Of a DNA stretch of 64,000 nucleotides, positions 51,879 through 62,128 are shown in pieces. The stretch covers positions 1,364,001-1,428,000 of the forward strand of contig BQMF02000023.1 of NCBI GenBank assembly GCA_027922465.2, in the 5' to 3' direction. Made by a program: the position numbers and the translations under genes. Source of the stretch: Turritopsis dohrnii (lineage: Eukaryota; Cnidaria; Hydrozoa; Anthoathecata; Oceaniidae). The notes beneath the pieces were generated by a model. It worked only from the letters and a program-made list of their open reading frames with translations. It was not told where the DNA came from and did no database searches. The number at the start of each line of letters is the position of its first letter. The stretch's first letter is position 1.

Positions 51879-52950
51879 ACATTCTGGCACCACAAAACTG
51901 ACAGACCTTGTCCATGGCGCCAAGATAATGTAGCTCAGGCATTTGGTTTTACCGAGCAGCACGATGCAATAGAGGATTTGCATTTCGTCAAACAGCACGC
52001 CTTGCCCTCATGTGGTGGGCATTCTCATTCTGCCTGGCTAATCTTTCACCTGGCTGTTCAGCTTGAGGATAATTAACTTGCCTTTGAGCATTATTGATTC
52101 TAAGTCTCTTATTTTCTGATACTGGTTTGATGTTTTTCGCCTGAAGCTGTTGGCGCCTTGTTTCAACTACATCCTCATTTGCATGCCTACGCTGAATAAC
52201 AGAGCGCATTTGCTGCTGATCAGGTGGTTGCAAAACAAACTGGCCATTTCTAAAAGCTGCTTGGAAGCCAGGAATGATATTAGTGCCTCTCATATTAAAC
52301 ATTACAGTTGAGAAACACTAACGACAATAGAAAGAAATATCCACCATCAGCAAAGAAAGAGCATCAAAAAACCTGGTGAAAGCGAAAACAAACCTCTCTT
52401 TCTAGCTAAAGAACCTAGGAGAAAGACAAAAAAAACCTTTTTAAACGTTTCTCAAAAAGACTGTACATCTAAGTTTTAAGTGACAAACCTTTCTTTCTAC
52501 TTTCCGTCTTTCTGCTTTCTTTTTACTTTCTGTCTTTCTTTCTACTTCACAGCAAGGAATAAATGAACCTGAATAAAAATGTTGTTGGAAGTTTTTAGAA
52601 GACAGACACTAAAATAGGTTGGAAAGTAAGGTTGGAAAGGTTGGAAAAACCTTCGTGGGGTTCACCATCTTTAAAAAAAATACCTTGTTACATAATTCTT
52701 TCGCTTTCGATAAACTGACTTTATAAACTGGTAAACTTTGATTGATAACTGAGTGAACTGATTGATAACTGGTTTGATAATTTAATCTATAGACGACAAT
52801 TGCAATCGTCTATACTTATTGTCTTTTTTTTCTCGAGCGTAATCGCACTGAATAAAAAACTTAATTTGTTTACTTTTTTCAACGAATTGGTTGCTTTGGT
52901 TTTTCCGATTTCGGCAACCAATAAAAACGGCGAAAAGGCGATCACGTGTC
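51879..52950 (-). pseudogene. Helitron B, 5' leader and N-terminal fragment
   Basis: Minus strand: a leader at 52950-52303 homologous to that of Helitron A, then MFNMRGTNIIPGFQAAFRNG from 52302, then QFVLQPPDQQQMRSVIQRRH, matching Helitron A at 16068. The frame stops at 51988 but DNA similarity continues to the zinc finger (CQFCGARMF) at about 51879. There it abuts the hAT transposase on the same strand. Rep and helicase are missing. Confidence 0.8.
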
Positions 52951-53434
52951 AAAACAAAAGATGAAAAATAGGCATTTTGAGGGTTTCTCCAATGGTCTTA
53001 CTGCCGCTATATGACCACGATTAAGAAGATTTTTGCCGTAAATTTTTAAAAAAACCATCACTCTTTAAGTTAAATGTGTTACACACGATTGCGGATTATT
53101 ATAAGGAGATTTAATTTCCTGTATATACATATATTTACATGAGGATGAGAGTGTGGCCAGCTCTCCTTCGCTGGTTAGGGTTTTTTTGGATAGTGATTGA
53201 GACCTATTTTCGTTTATTTATTCAGATTTCTTTTCAACTTTATTGCTTACCAGTTTTTTTACACTTGAATCATTTTAAACTTTTCTCTAAATTTATAAAC
53301 CTCATTTTTTACTTGTACATACACTCTACCGATGAAGACATGTATGTTGAAATATCTTAAATATGACTTCTATGGTTTACTGTATACCTCGTCTTTGAAA
53401 TATAAGGCTTACAAGTTTTATATATTTATATATA
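52951..53434. other. Non-coding stretch
   Basis: No gene recognised; a 73-codon hydrophobic plus-strand ORF (53139-53360) is probably chance. Confidence 0.3.
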
Positions 53435-54110
53435 CTAGTAACGCGAGTAAAAATTTATTACAGATTTTAATCGATGTGAGCTGAACAGAGAGAAAGGCTT
53501 AGTATAATGAATTTTAGTATGATAAAGTTCTTCAATTGTTTGGAATGTAGAATGTTTAGAATGTAGTTTTGAACAGCGTGTAGAACACGGGTTTTCATTC
53601 ATCAAAAAAAAAAATACGCGCTGTGCGTCCACTTTTTTCACTTTTTAAAATATGTATAAATTGAAGATGCAATGCAATGGTTCCCCATGATTAAAAATAT
53701 CTAACGTCAATACAGAAAAAAAAAACACTCTTCACTCTTTTAATTAAAAATCTCTAGGTATTCCGGCTAAAGCATATTTAGTTCAACACTGGAGTTAGGA
53801 ACAGAAAAACTTTTTAATCCGAAGATCTGAAACACATCAAAATATTCATAATAAATCTTTCACGATACGATGTATGTAGTAGTAAAAATAAATTGTGCGT
53901 ACAGGTAAACAACAAAAAGATTAAAATCGCTGTAACTGCTCATGGAATCCACACCCCAATTGTAAATAAAAGCCAAACACGAAAGTCGTAAAAGTGTCGA
54001 AATGTGAATTAAAAACAAATGCGACTTTCTTCACGAACCCAGACCGTCATGATTAAAAACCATGATATTCATTTCTTCAATTGCGTATTATTTGAAAAGT
54101 AATGACGCAG
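53435..54110 (-). mobile_element. Helitron-type 3' end, possibly of Helitron C
   Basis: The minus strand ends aatttttactcgcgttactag followed by T. About 600 bp inward matches 1677-2300. It lies downstream of and in the same orientation as Helitron C (55245-57835), so it may be that element's terminus. Alternatively it is an independent non-autonomous copy. Confidence 0.5.
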
Positions 54111-54952
54111 AAACCCTATTAATACTATAAGAACAAACAAAACAAACAAACCAAAAAGTTCCAAAGCGTACTTACCCTAAAAACATAAATAAATCTTTGC
54201 GCAATACTTTCGTTGTTGTCTATTGTTTCTTGATCTCCCGAATAATCAAAACATTTGAAACAATTAAATGCATTGCAATGTTTGTCCCTATACTAATCGT
54301 AGAAAAATATTAACCGCCGTGGTTTGACACTCCATTATGAATAAGTGACGGCAAAGACAACCCGAAATTTTAGAGAGTGAAAGCGTGAAAAAAGCCGATG
54401 CACACTCGTGATTAGTATATAGATATACATATACATAATAAAGACTCTGTAATAATTGGGATATTGTGAAAGGAAATGTTAGTTTATTTTGTCTTTTATA
54501 ATACATACATACACTGATTTAAATGTTTCAGTTTGTAATTTAAATTACTATGTACTAATGACGACTACAGGACTTTCAAAACATATTTTCAAAAAAAGGT
54601 TTTATTGTTCATAAAAATAATTACTAAACTTGTGGTGTTTTGTTCATTTAAAATTTTAAGCTACAAAATCGGAGTGTTTAACTGTACAAGAACACCATGA
54701 AATAGAATAATTCAGTAAGAATCACCTGCAGGTACGTAGCTAACATCTCATCTTTAAATATATATTATGTTTTGGAGAGAACAAAACATCATTGAACAAA
54801 ACACATTGATCTTGTATTCAGTTTTTATCACGAAAGAACATAAATATGTTGCATGTGCGACTTCTTATTTCGTATTGATTACATACGTGCGATAATTTTC
54901 AGACGTTTAAAGATAATATTTTATGAAAACGCGCGCTAAATTTAATTGCGTG
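54111..54952. other. AT-rich non-coding stretch
   Basis: No gene recognised. Confidence 0.3.
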
Positions 54953-55195
54953 CGCGAGCGCTTTGCGCTCGCAAATTCATTCAATTCAATTCAATTCAAC
55001 TCAATGTAATTCAATTCAATGTAATTCAATTCAATTCAATATAATTAAATTCAATGTAATTCAATTCGAAGTAATTCAATTCAAAGTAATTCAATTCAAC
55101 GTAATTCAAATCAATTAACTCAATTCAGTGTAATTCAATTAAATGTAAACTGCTTTAATTTCAGTATATTCAATTCAATGTAAACCAATTTAATT
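54953..55195. repeat. GC hairpin followed by an (AATTCAATTCAATGT)n minisatellite
   Basis: gcgagcgctttgcgctcgc is followed by about 220 bp of degenerate attcaattcaatgta-type units in tandem. Confidence 0.8.
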
Positions 55196-55244
55196 TCCAG
55201 GTTATCTAAAATCTAATGCCTCCTCATTAACCTTGCGTAAAGTT

Positions 55245-57835
55245 TCAATTCAAAATATTTAATAACAATTGTAATGTATGTTTTTTGCAAGGTAAAAATA
55301 TCAATAATATCTGTTGGTATACCACATTTCTAGTGTAGCATCTCTCTCTAACATAGCTTTGCTGAAAAGTTCTACAAATCTTTACTTTCACCATCTCAAA
55401 TCTTCGTGTTCGTGAAAATGCAACATACAGTTGACCGCGACTGCAGCAAGGCCTTTCCATATAAATACCAACCCGTTCAAAAGTCTGACCTTGACTTTTA
55501 CCATCCTTCAATGATAAATTTCCCTGCAGCATCACTATACTGTTGACTTTCAAGTTCACGCGGTGTGGAGGCATTCCAGAAGGAGTAAGCGAATTGATGA
55601 ACTCCATAGGATACAGATCAATCTCTTCTTGCTCATCAGAGTCAACAGAATCTACACTAAAGTATGTGACTGTTTCACCAAGCATTCCCTGAAGAATCCA
55701 TTCATTAATCACCAAAGCCTCGTCATTGGTTGGTGTCAGAATAACACAACTCGACATATCATCTCCTCCAGCATCACTAAAAATAGAGTGGACGATATCA
55801 TTATTTTCATGCATTCATGCGGAATTTCAATGGAATCTTTAAATGGATCATCCTCTTTTTTCGGTATCGCTCAGTTTCCTAATTCAAGTAGGAATTCCCC
55901 AAATTCCCTTTGCCCAGGAGCAGCTCTCATGTTGACATTCAGATGAAAGATTTGTACTATTGGTCACAAGACAGAGCTCTTGATGCACGCTTCCAAAATC
56001 TGAGCTGGTCTGCCTCTTTTCACAACAGGAAGAGTCTGTCTAAAATCACCACCTAAAAGAACAACCTTTCCAGCAAAAGGCACATCACTGTTACAGATAT
56101 CTCTAAACATTCTATCAATAGCCTCAAGTGCATGCTTAGGAATCATACTTGCCTCATCAAATATTACAATATGCTGGTTACATAAAAAATTAGCATGCCT
56201 ACTATTAGGCTTAACATTGCACGTTGAATTGTCCAATACAGGAACAGGTAATTTGAAAAGAGAATGGACTGTCTTACCATTTTGTAACAGTGTTGCTGCA
56301 ATTCCAGTCCACGCACACATACTTACTGATAGGTTTCTTCCAATAACCTCGTGAATGATGTTATTGTACGTGAAAGTTTTACCTGTCCCACCGGGTCCAT
56401 CAAGGAAGAAAATTTTAGCACAATTGTTGTCTTTTGTTACCACTGCATCTAGAACTGCGTCGGCAACAGCAAGCTGGTCAGCATTCAGCGTGTTCCTCAT
56501 GTTGATGGCTTCTTCCCTCATTTCATCAGCATTTGGTAGATCGTCTGCAATAGCTTGTTCAAAAGTAGGTAAATCAAAGTCAGTAACCACCCTACCAAAT
56601 TGCTGCAAGTCTTCTTGAATTTTACCAAGAGGTGACTGCTCTGCTTGTACTTCCGTCTGGTGTCTCAACGCTTTGCGAATTTTAGAGGGAGTTGCTGATG
56701 CGGCATGGTTCGTATCCACAAATATTGTCATCCAATAGTCCAAGTGCAATGCACGCTTCCCTAACAGATCTATATACAATCCCATTAACAGTTCTAAGGT
56801 ATTCAAAGGAAGTCGCACCAGGAACATGTAACAACAGCACACGTAAGAAATACCTTTCACCTTGCCGAATGCTAGCATTGTTTATTTTACTTGCAATTTT
56901 TTCTGCTCCACGCTGCCGTGTTTGAAACACGTAATGGTGGGGGATATCAGGATATAAATATTGACGTGCCCGTTCGTCAACACGATTTAATTTGAACCAA
57001 GCAGTTAACTTGGTGTGCTCTTGTCCTCTTTCCAGTGCTGCTTGTTCCTGTCCTTCTCTGAAAAGAATCTGTGGCTCATTTGGAAGGTGAACAGGAAGTC
57101 GTAAAATTGCATGACTGTGCATTGGAAAAGAGCATAAACGCCACACAGCTTCTGGAGCAGATACATACCTTGCATCTAAAAAAGTTTTGATTTCGTCGTG
57201 ATCTATTCGCTCATTGATTTCAATATGAGCAGTATCGTGTCCTTTTTAAATGTATTTGTACAAATACTTGACACTTTTAATGGAAACGCAGGCCTCTAGG
57301 TTTATATGTGCATTGTACTTTTTGCTGAGGAAAGGGTTGTGTGGGACGATCCATCTGTTGTCAAGATCCATATTCCGAATTCGAACAGTTCTTCCGTCAT
57401 CTGGTCGGTGATACAAAGGATAACCATCCACATTTAAAACAGTTCCATTGTTGAACTGCTTTGGAAAATTTTTGCTGCACTTACCATCTTGCATACACGG
57501 TGAAGACACATTCAAATGGATTTGATGATTTCATAAATTTCTGGTTGTTGATCGCGATTTGGAATTCGTGCTGATATCAATGAATCAATGTCATCAGCAT
57601 TGCGCAACTTAAATTCATTGCCAAGATGCAACAGCATGTGCACATGAGGTAGCCCCCTTTTCTGAAATTCTATAACATCCACCTGTGCCACAGATACACC
57701 TAGAACAGAATCTTTGATAATATCGTTTTTAAGAGTTTCCAACTTCAATTTGAATACTTGTGCAACCAGATCTGGCCTATCTGATGCGGTTTGACCAGGC
57801 AAAAGATTTTGAACAATTTCAGGCCAGCAAATAAG
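55245..57835 (-). pseudogene. Helitron C Rep-helicase, heavily deleted, family distinct from A and D
   Basis: Minus-strand pieces: 57835-57516 begins at the Rep domain (PEIVQNLLPGQTASDRPDLV) and keeps the HUH motif in FQKRGLPHVHMLLHLG. 57515-57246 has KYNAHINLEACVSIKSVKYL, YKYI and then a TAA where KG is expected. 57146-56700 has HVPGATSFEYLRTVNGI. 56700-55964 holds the Pif1 N-half with Walker A GPGGTGKTFTYN and Walker B FDEASM. 55814-55245 holds the helicase end (LTPSGMPPHRVNLKVNSIVM, KSQGQTFERVGIYMERPC). Deletions remove the segment after GLLDDN and most of the span between LSLKDG and KSQGQ. The N-terminal zinc finger is gone because the sequence joins a pogo-type transposase at about 57830. 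Confidence 0.9.
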
Positions 57836-58637
57836 GCAAGATGACTTTATCCAACAATTGTTTAGTTTTTTCCTCATTACTCCAGTGATTTGGAGTGAAT
57901 GTCACGTCAAATTCAACTGGAAATTCTACATCTTTGGGTCGACAGCGGGTTGTTTTGCCTTCATAGATTAGTTGCATTGGTAGAAAGTCACCTGTCATTG
58001 AGACAGAAAACGTTCCTGTGATTTGTATCTTTTTTCCCTTTCCTTGTAATGGCACAGATTTTACACCCTTTTCATTTAAAGTGCTGTTACCAGTAACAAC
58101 GTAAGGCAAAGGGGTTTGGTCAAAGTTGATTATTATATCGTCAGGAATATTATGCCAGGATTGCAATTGACAAATTTTGCACTGAAAATCAAGCTTTGTT
58201 TCTGCTAACAGTGCTGGAGCTACGGGAACTCTGGCCGTGGTGGCAATACGGCGAGTAATTTTTCTTCCAATTGTCTCCATTCGATACAAAACCTTTCTTG
58301 CCCAATCATCTGATAAGGACAGATGACCCCCATTTTCAGCAAGGAGTGACCTGTCGTTAGCCTGGACGATTCCTTTTGCAACAGCGTTAATAACAGACGA
58401 TGTTACAGGTGCTCCCCTTAATCTTAGTGCAGTGACAGTGTCTACTGTCTTTTTCATTAGAGTTTCTGGGAGCAAGGTCGGCCTACCCCTCGTTTTCATG
58501 ACAATGCCATCTGAAAGATCGTCACCTCTTTGTTTGTTCTCTATGTAAGCCTTTTTAAATTCAGTAATTGTTTGCTTAGTTAAATGTGGATACTTTGGTA
58601 ACAACAATCGGAACGTACTAGCGTTTCCATTTTTCAA
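57836..58637 (-). pseudogene. pogo/Tigger-type DDE_1 transposase, C-terminus lost at the Helitron junction
   Basis: A 267-residue open frame starting MKNGNASTFRLLLPKYPHLT. An N-terminal helix-turn-helix-like region (KTRGRPTLLPETLMKKTVDT) is followed by LSDDWARKVLYRMETIGRKI and the catalytic core IIINFDQTPLPYVVTGNSTL with the first Asp. ITGTFSVSMTGDFLPMQLIY, EGKTTRCRP and FTPNHWSNEEKTKQLLDKVI, LPYLL follow. The frame then runs into Helitron Rep sequence at about 57830. The second and third catalytic acids lie beyond the break, so it is inactive. The start may lack an N-terminal exon. Confidence 0.85.
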
Positions 58638-59230
58638 AGCAACCTTTCATAACAAACTGAAGGAAACAGGTAATATTATATCTAAACGAAGGTGAGTATT
58701 TCAAAAGAGAACTTTGACAACTCATCAAGCCGACATTAAAATGTTTTCATTCGTCCCTTCCTACATTCGTCCTTCATCACAATGTTGAACCAGAAAACAT
58801 TATCGACGAAATGACAAAAATCAATAATGATTTCTGAAAACGTTGCGATCAATTTAATTAAGGGTACATCTTCACCCAGTGCAAGTGAAATTTCTTTTGA
58901 AAGAATACAGTCAGGCAGCTACTAGCATAAAAAAATGAGAAACCATGCAAAGAAGGGGACAATCCAAAAGATAGTGAAATATGTTCTTAAGATAATCAGT
59001 ATTAATTATCTTATTATCAGAGCACCTTAAAATTATTTATTAAGCAAGTTATCACAAAAAGAAAAATCACGCTATTCCAACAACAACAAACTAAAATTTC
59101 CCGCCATCTTTCCTTCCTTCTAGACAAATCGGAAAATTGAAAGTACATTATTATTATTATTATTTCAAATATTTATACAGGATAAATGATAAAATCAGTT
59201 GTAATACACATTTATAAATTATATACAATA
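58638..59230. other. AT-rich non-coding stretch
   Basis: No gene recognised between the DDE_1 transposase and the Helitron D terminus; a (TTA)n run lies at about 59148-59163. Confidence 0.35.
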
Positions 59231-59843
59231 CTAGTAACCCGTGTAAAAGATTTTTACAGGTTTTAATCGATGTGAGCTGAACAGAGAGAGAGGCTTAAGA
59301 AAATGAATTTAAGTATAATGGAATTGAAGCAGAAAGAACATGGTAGGTTGACGTGAATTGGCTTCGAAGATTAAAGAACGCTTGCGCATGCCGTTGAGTA
59401 TTAGTATAAACTAAAGTACAATCACAATCGACATTCAATACGCATATAGAAAGTCCTAAAGTCTGTTCAAAAAATATGTGCACTAATTTCAGTTACCATG
59501 TGGAAACCAGATTTAGCAAATTACATAAATTCCCTTGAGCCTGGTTTTTATATAAAAGCTGAAATCAGTGCATATAATTTATGAACAGACTTTAATTTGA
59601 ACTACTTATTGCCAAAGATCTAAACTTTTATGTGACAATTAAACTAAAAAAAAGATAACAGATTGACAACAGACATCTATTCCAAAATACATATTTACAA
59701 ACTATAAACTGTGGTAGAAAATAATAATTAATGGTCCCTTATGACTTGTTATAATTTTCTTTGTTATTGTTGGGTTAGGGTTAGGTCATAAGCGTAAACC
59801 ACGGGGGATCAAAATAATCTAACGGGTCATTATATCAATAATA

Positions 59844-60078
59844 AGGGATTGTTCACAAATGATGTCACCCACTCTTTCAAGATTTTTGACCCCCCACATC
59901 AAGATCACATTCAGTGTAAACATTTTCATAAGAAACTTTTACTTAATTAGAAAAATCAAGGTTCTGAAATTGTGTGGGTTGACGTCAACAATAGTATCAC
60001 ATCCCCTCCCCCGTCAACCAGCGTCAACTTTAGCATAACCCCCAGTTATAACAGTTGACGTCATTTGTGACAGTCCCT
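59844..60078. mobile_element. Small MITE, 235 bp, with about 23-bp inverted ends
   Basis: The left end AGGGATTGTTCACAAATGATGT and the right end reading inward AGGGACTGTCACAAATGACGTC are inverted repeats with a few mismatches. It has no ORF. A flanking TA on the left only, so the target duplication is unclear. It lies within the tail of Helitron D. Confidence 0.65.
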
Positions 60079-60276
60079 AAGAAAAGAAAGACATTTAATT
60101 TTCACTTTAGCGAGCAAAGACGACACTATTTCGGGTACAGATGGAAGAATTTTAATAAATAAATAAATAAACAAATAAATAAATTAATCAACTATAAACC
60201 TAAATGAAATTAAACTAATTCTACGCTGCAGGAAACATTATACTTATCAATGCTTGATAATAAAATTTATAACCTT

Positions 60277-61561
60277 CTACAGCGTAGAATTATGTAATAT
60301 TTTTATTATATTTTTTAACAAATTTTTATTTTTATATTTTTTTTGTTTTTTTTCGGTTTTTTTGTAAACATAATCGGGCCTGTCGCGACCCCCATTCCGG
60401 ACCCAAACCCGAAACGCGGCCTGTGACCTTGAGCCCGGATGGTCCTCTCGGTACCGAGCAAAGTCGACAAAGTTCAGTTCTAAACAAAATCAATAAAAAT
60501 TAATAGTTTACCGCCAATATTATAGATGATGTTAGATTTTACAAATAAAATCTTACTTTTAGGATTTTTATCATCGACATCGAGATCTGAAAAAATATCG
60601 TGTACACGTGATTGATTAAAGAAGACAATTAAATGAACTAAATGTTTTGAAAAATTAAATCTATTCAAAAACTTACTACTTGTGCTACCACTTGGCACAG
60701 TCGCATTTGGCTTTCCAACATCTAAAAACATATGGAAAATAACAGTTGAAGGAGTGTGAAAAAGGCATTATACATTCATTCAAAATAAGAATATTTGCAC
60801 TCTTACGATTTGAAACATCAACATCCATTAAGTCTGAAAAGAAATACAATACTCATTACTGCTTAAAGAATGGAACTGTTTTTGTTGAAAAATATTGCAT
60901 ATAAATGAAAATTGATTGAATATAATCCAAACTTACTGCAGACAACTTTGCTTTTTGTAACTTCTAAAAACATATATGCATACGTATTTACATCCATAAC
61001 ATGAAAGAAGGAGTCATTTGTATAAAAGACATTTGTATAAAATACAGATGTATACTTGTATATAGAGAATAGAATTGAAGTGCACAGAAATAATCATATC
61101 TAGCTATATGCTATTATTTAGAACGCTTACCAGAAGGTTTTGTTGGTATGGGCTCTGCCCTTTTAACCATCCTTTTCGTTACTAAAAAATAAAATGTTTA
61201 TGAATCAAACTAACGAAGAAACATTCAAATAATTTCGTAATATGAATTACTCTCATTCAGCTTCCTTCAGGGTGTTCAAATGGGGACATAGAAAGGTAGT
61301 TATGCTTAAGTTGCATACCTGCTTTTTTCTTTTCAACTTCATTTAATTCTAAAAATAAAACAGTCAAAACCATAGAATGTATATTCTTTAATGGAAAAGT
61401 GGTGAAAGTAAATAAGATAAACCTTACTTGCAACACATTCTTTTTCGAATACTAAAATATAGGAGGAAGATATATTTATTAGAATGCAAATAACTTAAAT
61501 GCAATAGAAAATCCCAGTTAAAAATGTACAACTTACTGAAGTCTGTGTTGGCTGCAGCCAT
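60277..61561 (-). CDS. Micro-exon gene D, 9 exons, conserved HPG/NGGRD C-terminal exon
   Basis: Minus-strand exons: 61561-61537 (MAAANTDF), 61451-61428, 61348-61319, 61181-61131, 60963-60937, 60833-60807, 60721-60677, 60586-60557 and 60479-60277. All introns are GT-AG, phase 1, with gtaagt/gtaagg-type donors throughout. Internal exons are 24-51 nt, all multiples of three. The variable part is charged, with a basic run (VTKRMVKRAEPIPTKPS) and acidic exons (NLMDVDVSN, NLDVDDKNPK). The last exon reads FVDFARYREDHPGSR, AAFRVWVRNGGRDR, then a Lys/Tyr/Asn-rich tail to a TAG at 60279-60277. The final exon aligns with that of gene A (YR..HPG.R, AF.VW..NGGRD) although the micro-exons differ, as if the C-terminal domain is conserved and the exon cassette is variable. 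No signal peptide or membrane helix. No family recognised. The frame is fully open across all nine exons. Confidence 0.72.
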
Positions 61562-62128
61562 TATATTTGTTTATAACTAAAATGAAATAAAAATTTCATA
61601 GTTTTAATTTACAACTTTTACAAAAATAATGCTAAAGATACTACATTACTAAACTGAAAATATATCTCTTTCAAAGACATGCCCTGACTTTTGGTTCATG
61701 AATTGCCTATGGAGATGTGTTGCTATTGACTAAAAGCTCGTGATTTTCCATGCGCAATTCATGGTAACAGAGTACACGACGGGAACGTAAGTCAATGGGA
61801 CTTGTACTCCACCTAAAGAAGAAATGAACATATCATGTGATATAAGTTGATTACATTTCTTCAATATTAAATATAGCAGTTGACAGCTGGCACCTTAAGG
61901 AACAGTCATCGTGTATCAGAAAAACGGAGACAGTAGTTCTACTATAAACAGCATTAACGAACCACCTGGTGGATAGAATAAATATCACACTGGTAAGGTT
62001 GCACAGAGCAAAACCATTTACAGTGTAGCAATCATCCATCACATCCGTCACAATAATACACATGTTACTGAACTTAAAAAAGGGCACAGATTATGGCAAA
62101 CTGCACAACAAACAAAACAATAAATAAT
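61562..62128 (-). promoter_or_regulatory. Conserved spacer between Helitron D helicase and micro-exon gene
   Basis: On the minus strand it has ggagtacaagtcccattgac (61810-61791), with inverted GAGTACA/TGTACTC arms at 61803-61809 and 61770-61776. It also has atgaaccaaaagtcagggca (61700-61681), as in Helitron A at 20877-20924 and 20998-21017. The minus-strand ORF 61851-62087 has no domain and is not called. Confidence 0.5.

Noticed and set aside
54972..55195. Possible CRISPR array
   Set aside because: The units are about 15 bp, degenerate and without unique spacers; a eukaryotic minisatellite fits better.
59770..59790. Interstitial telomere repeat gggttagggtta
   Set aside because: Only two units are present, within chance expectation.
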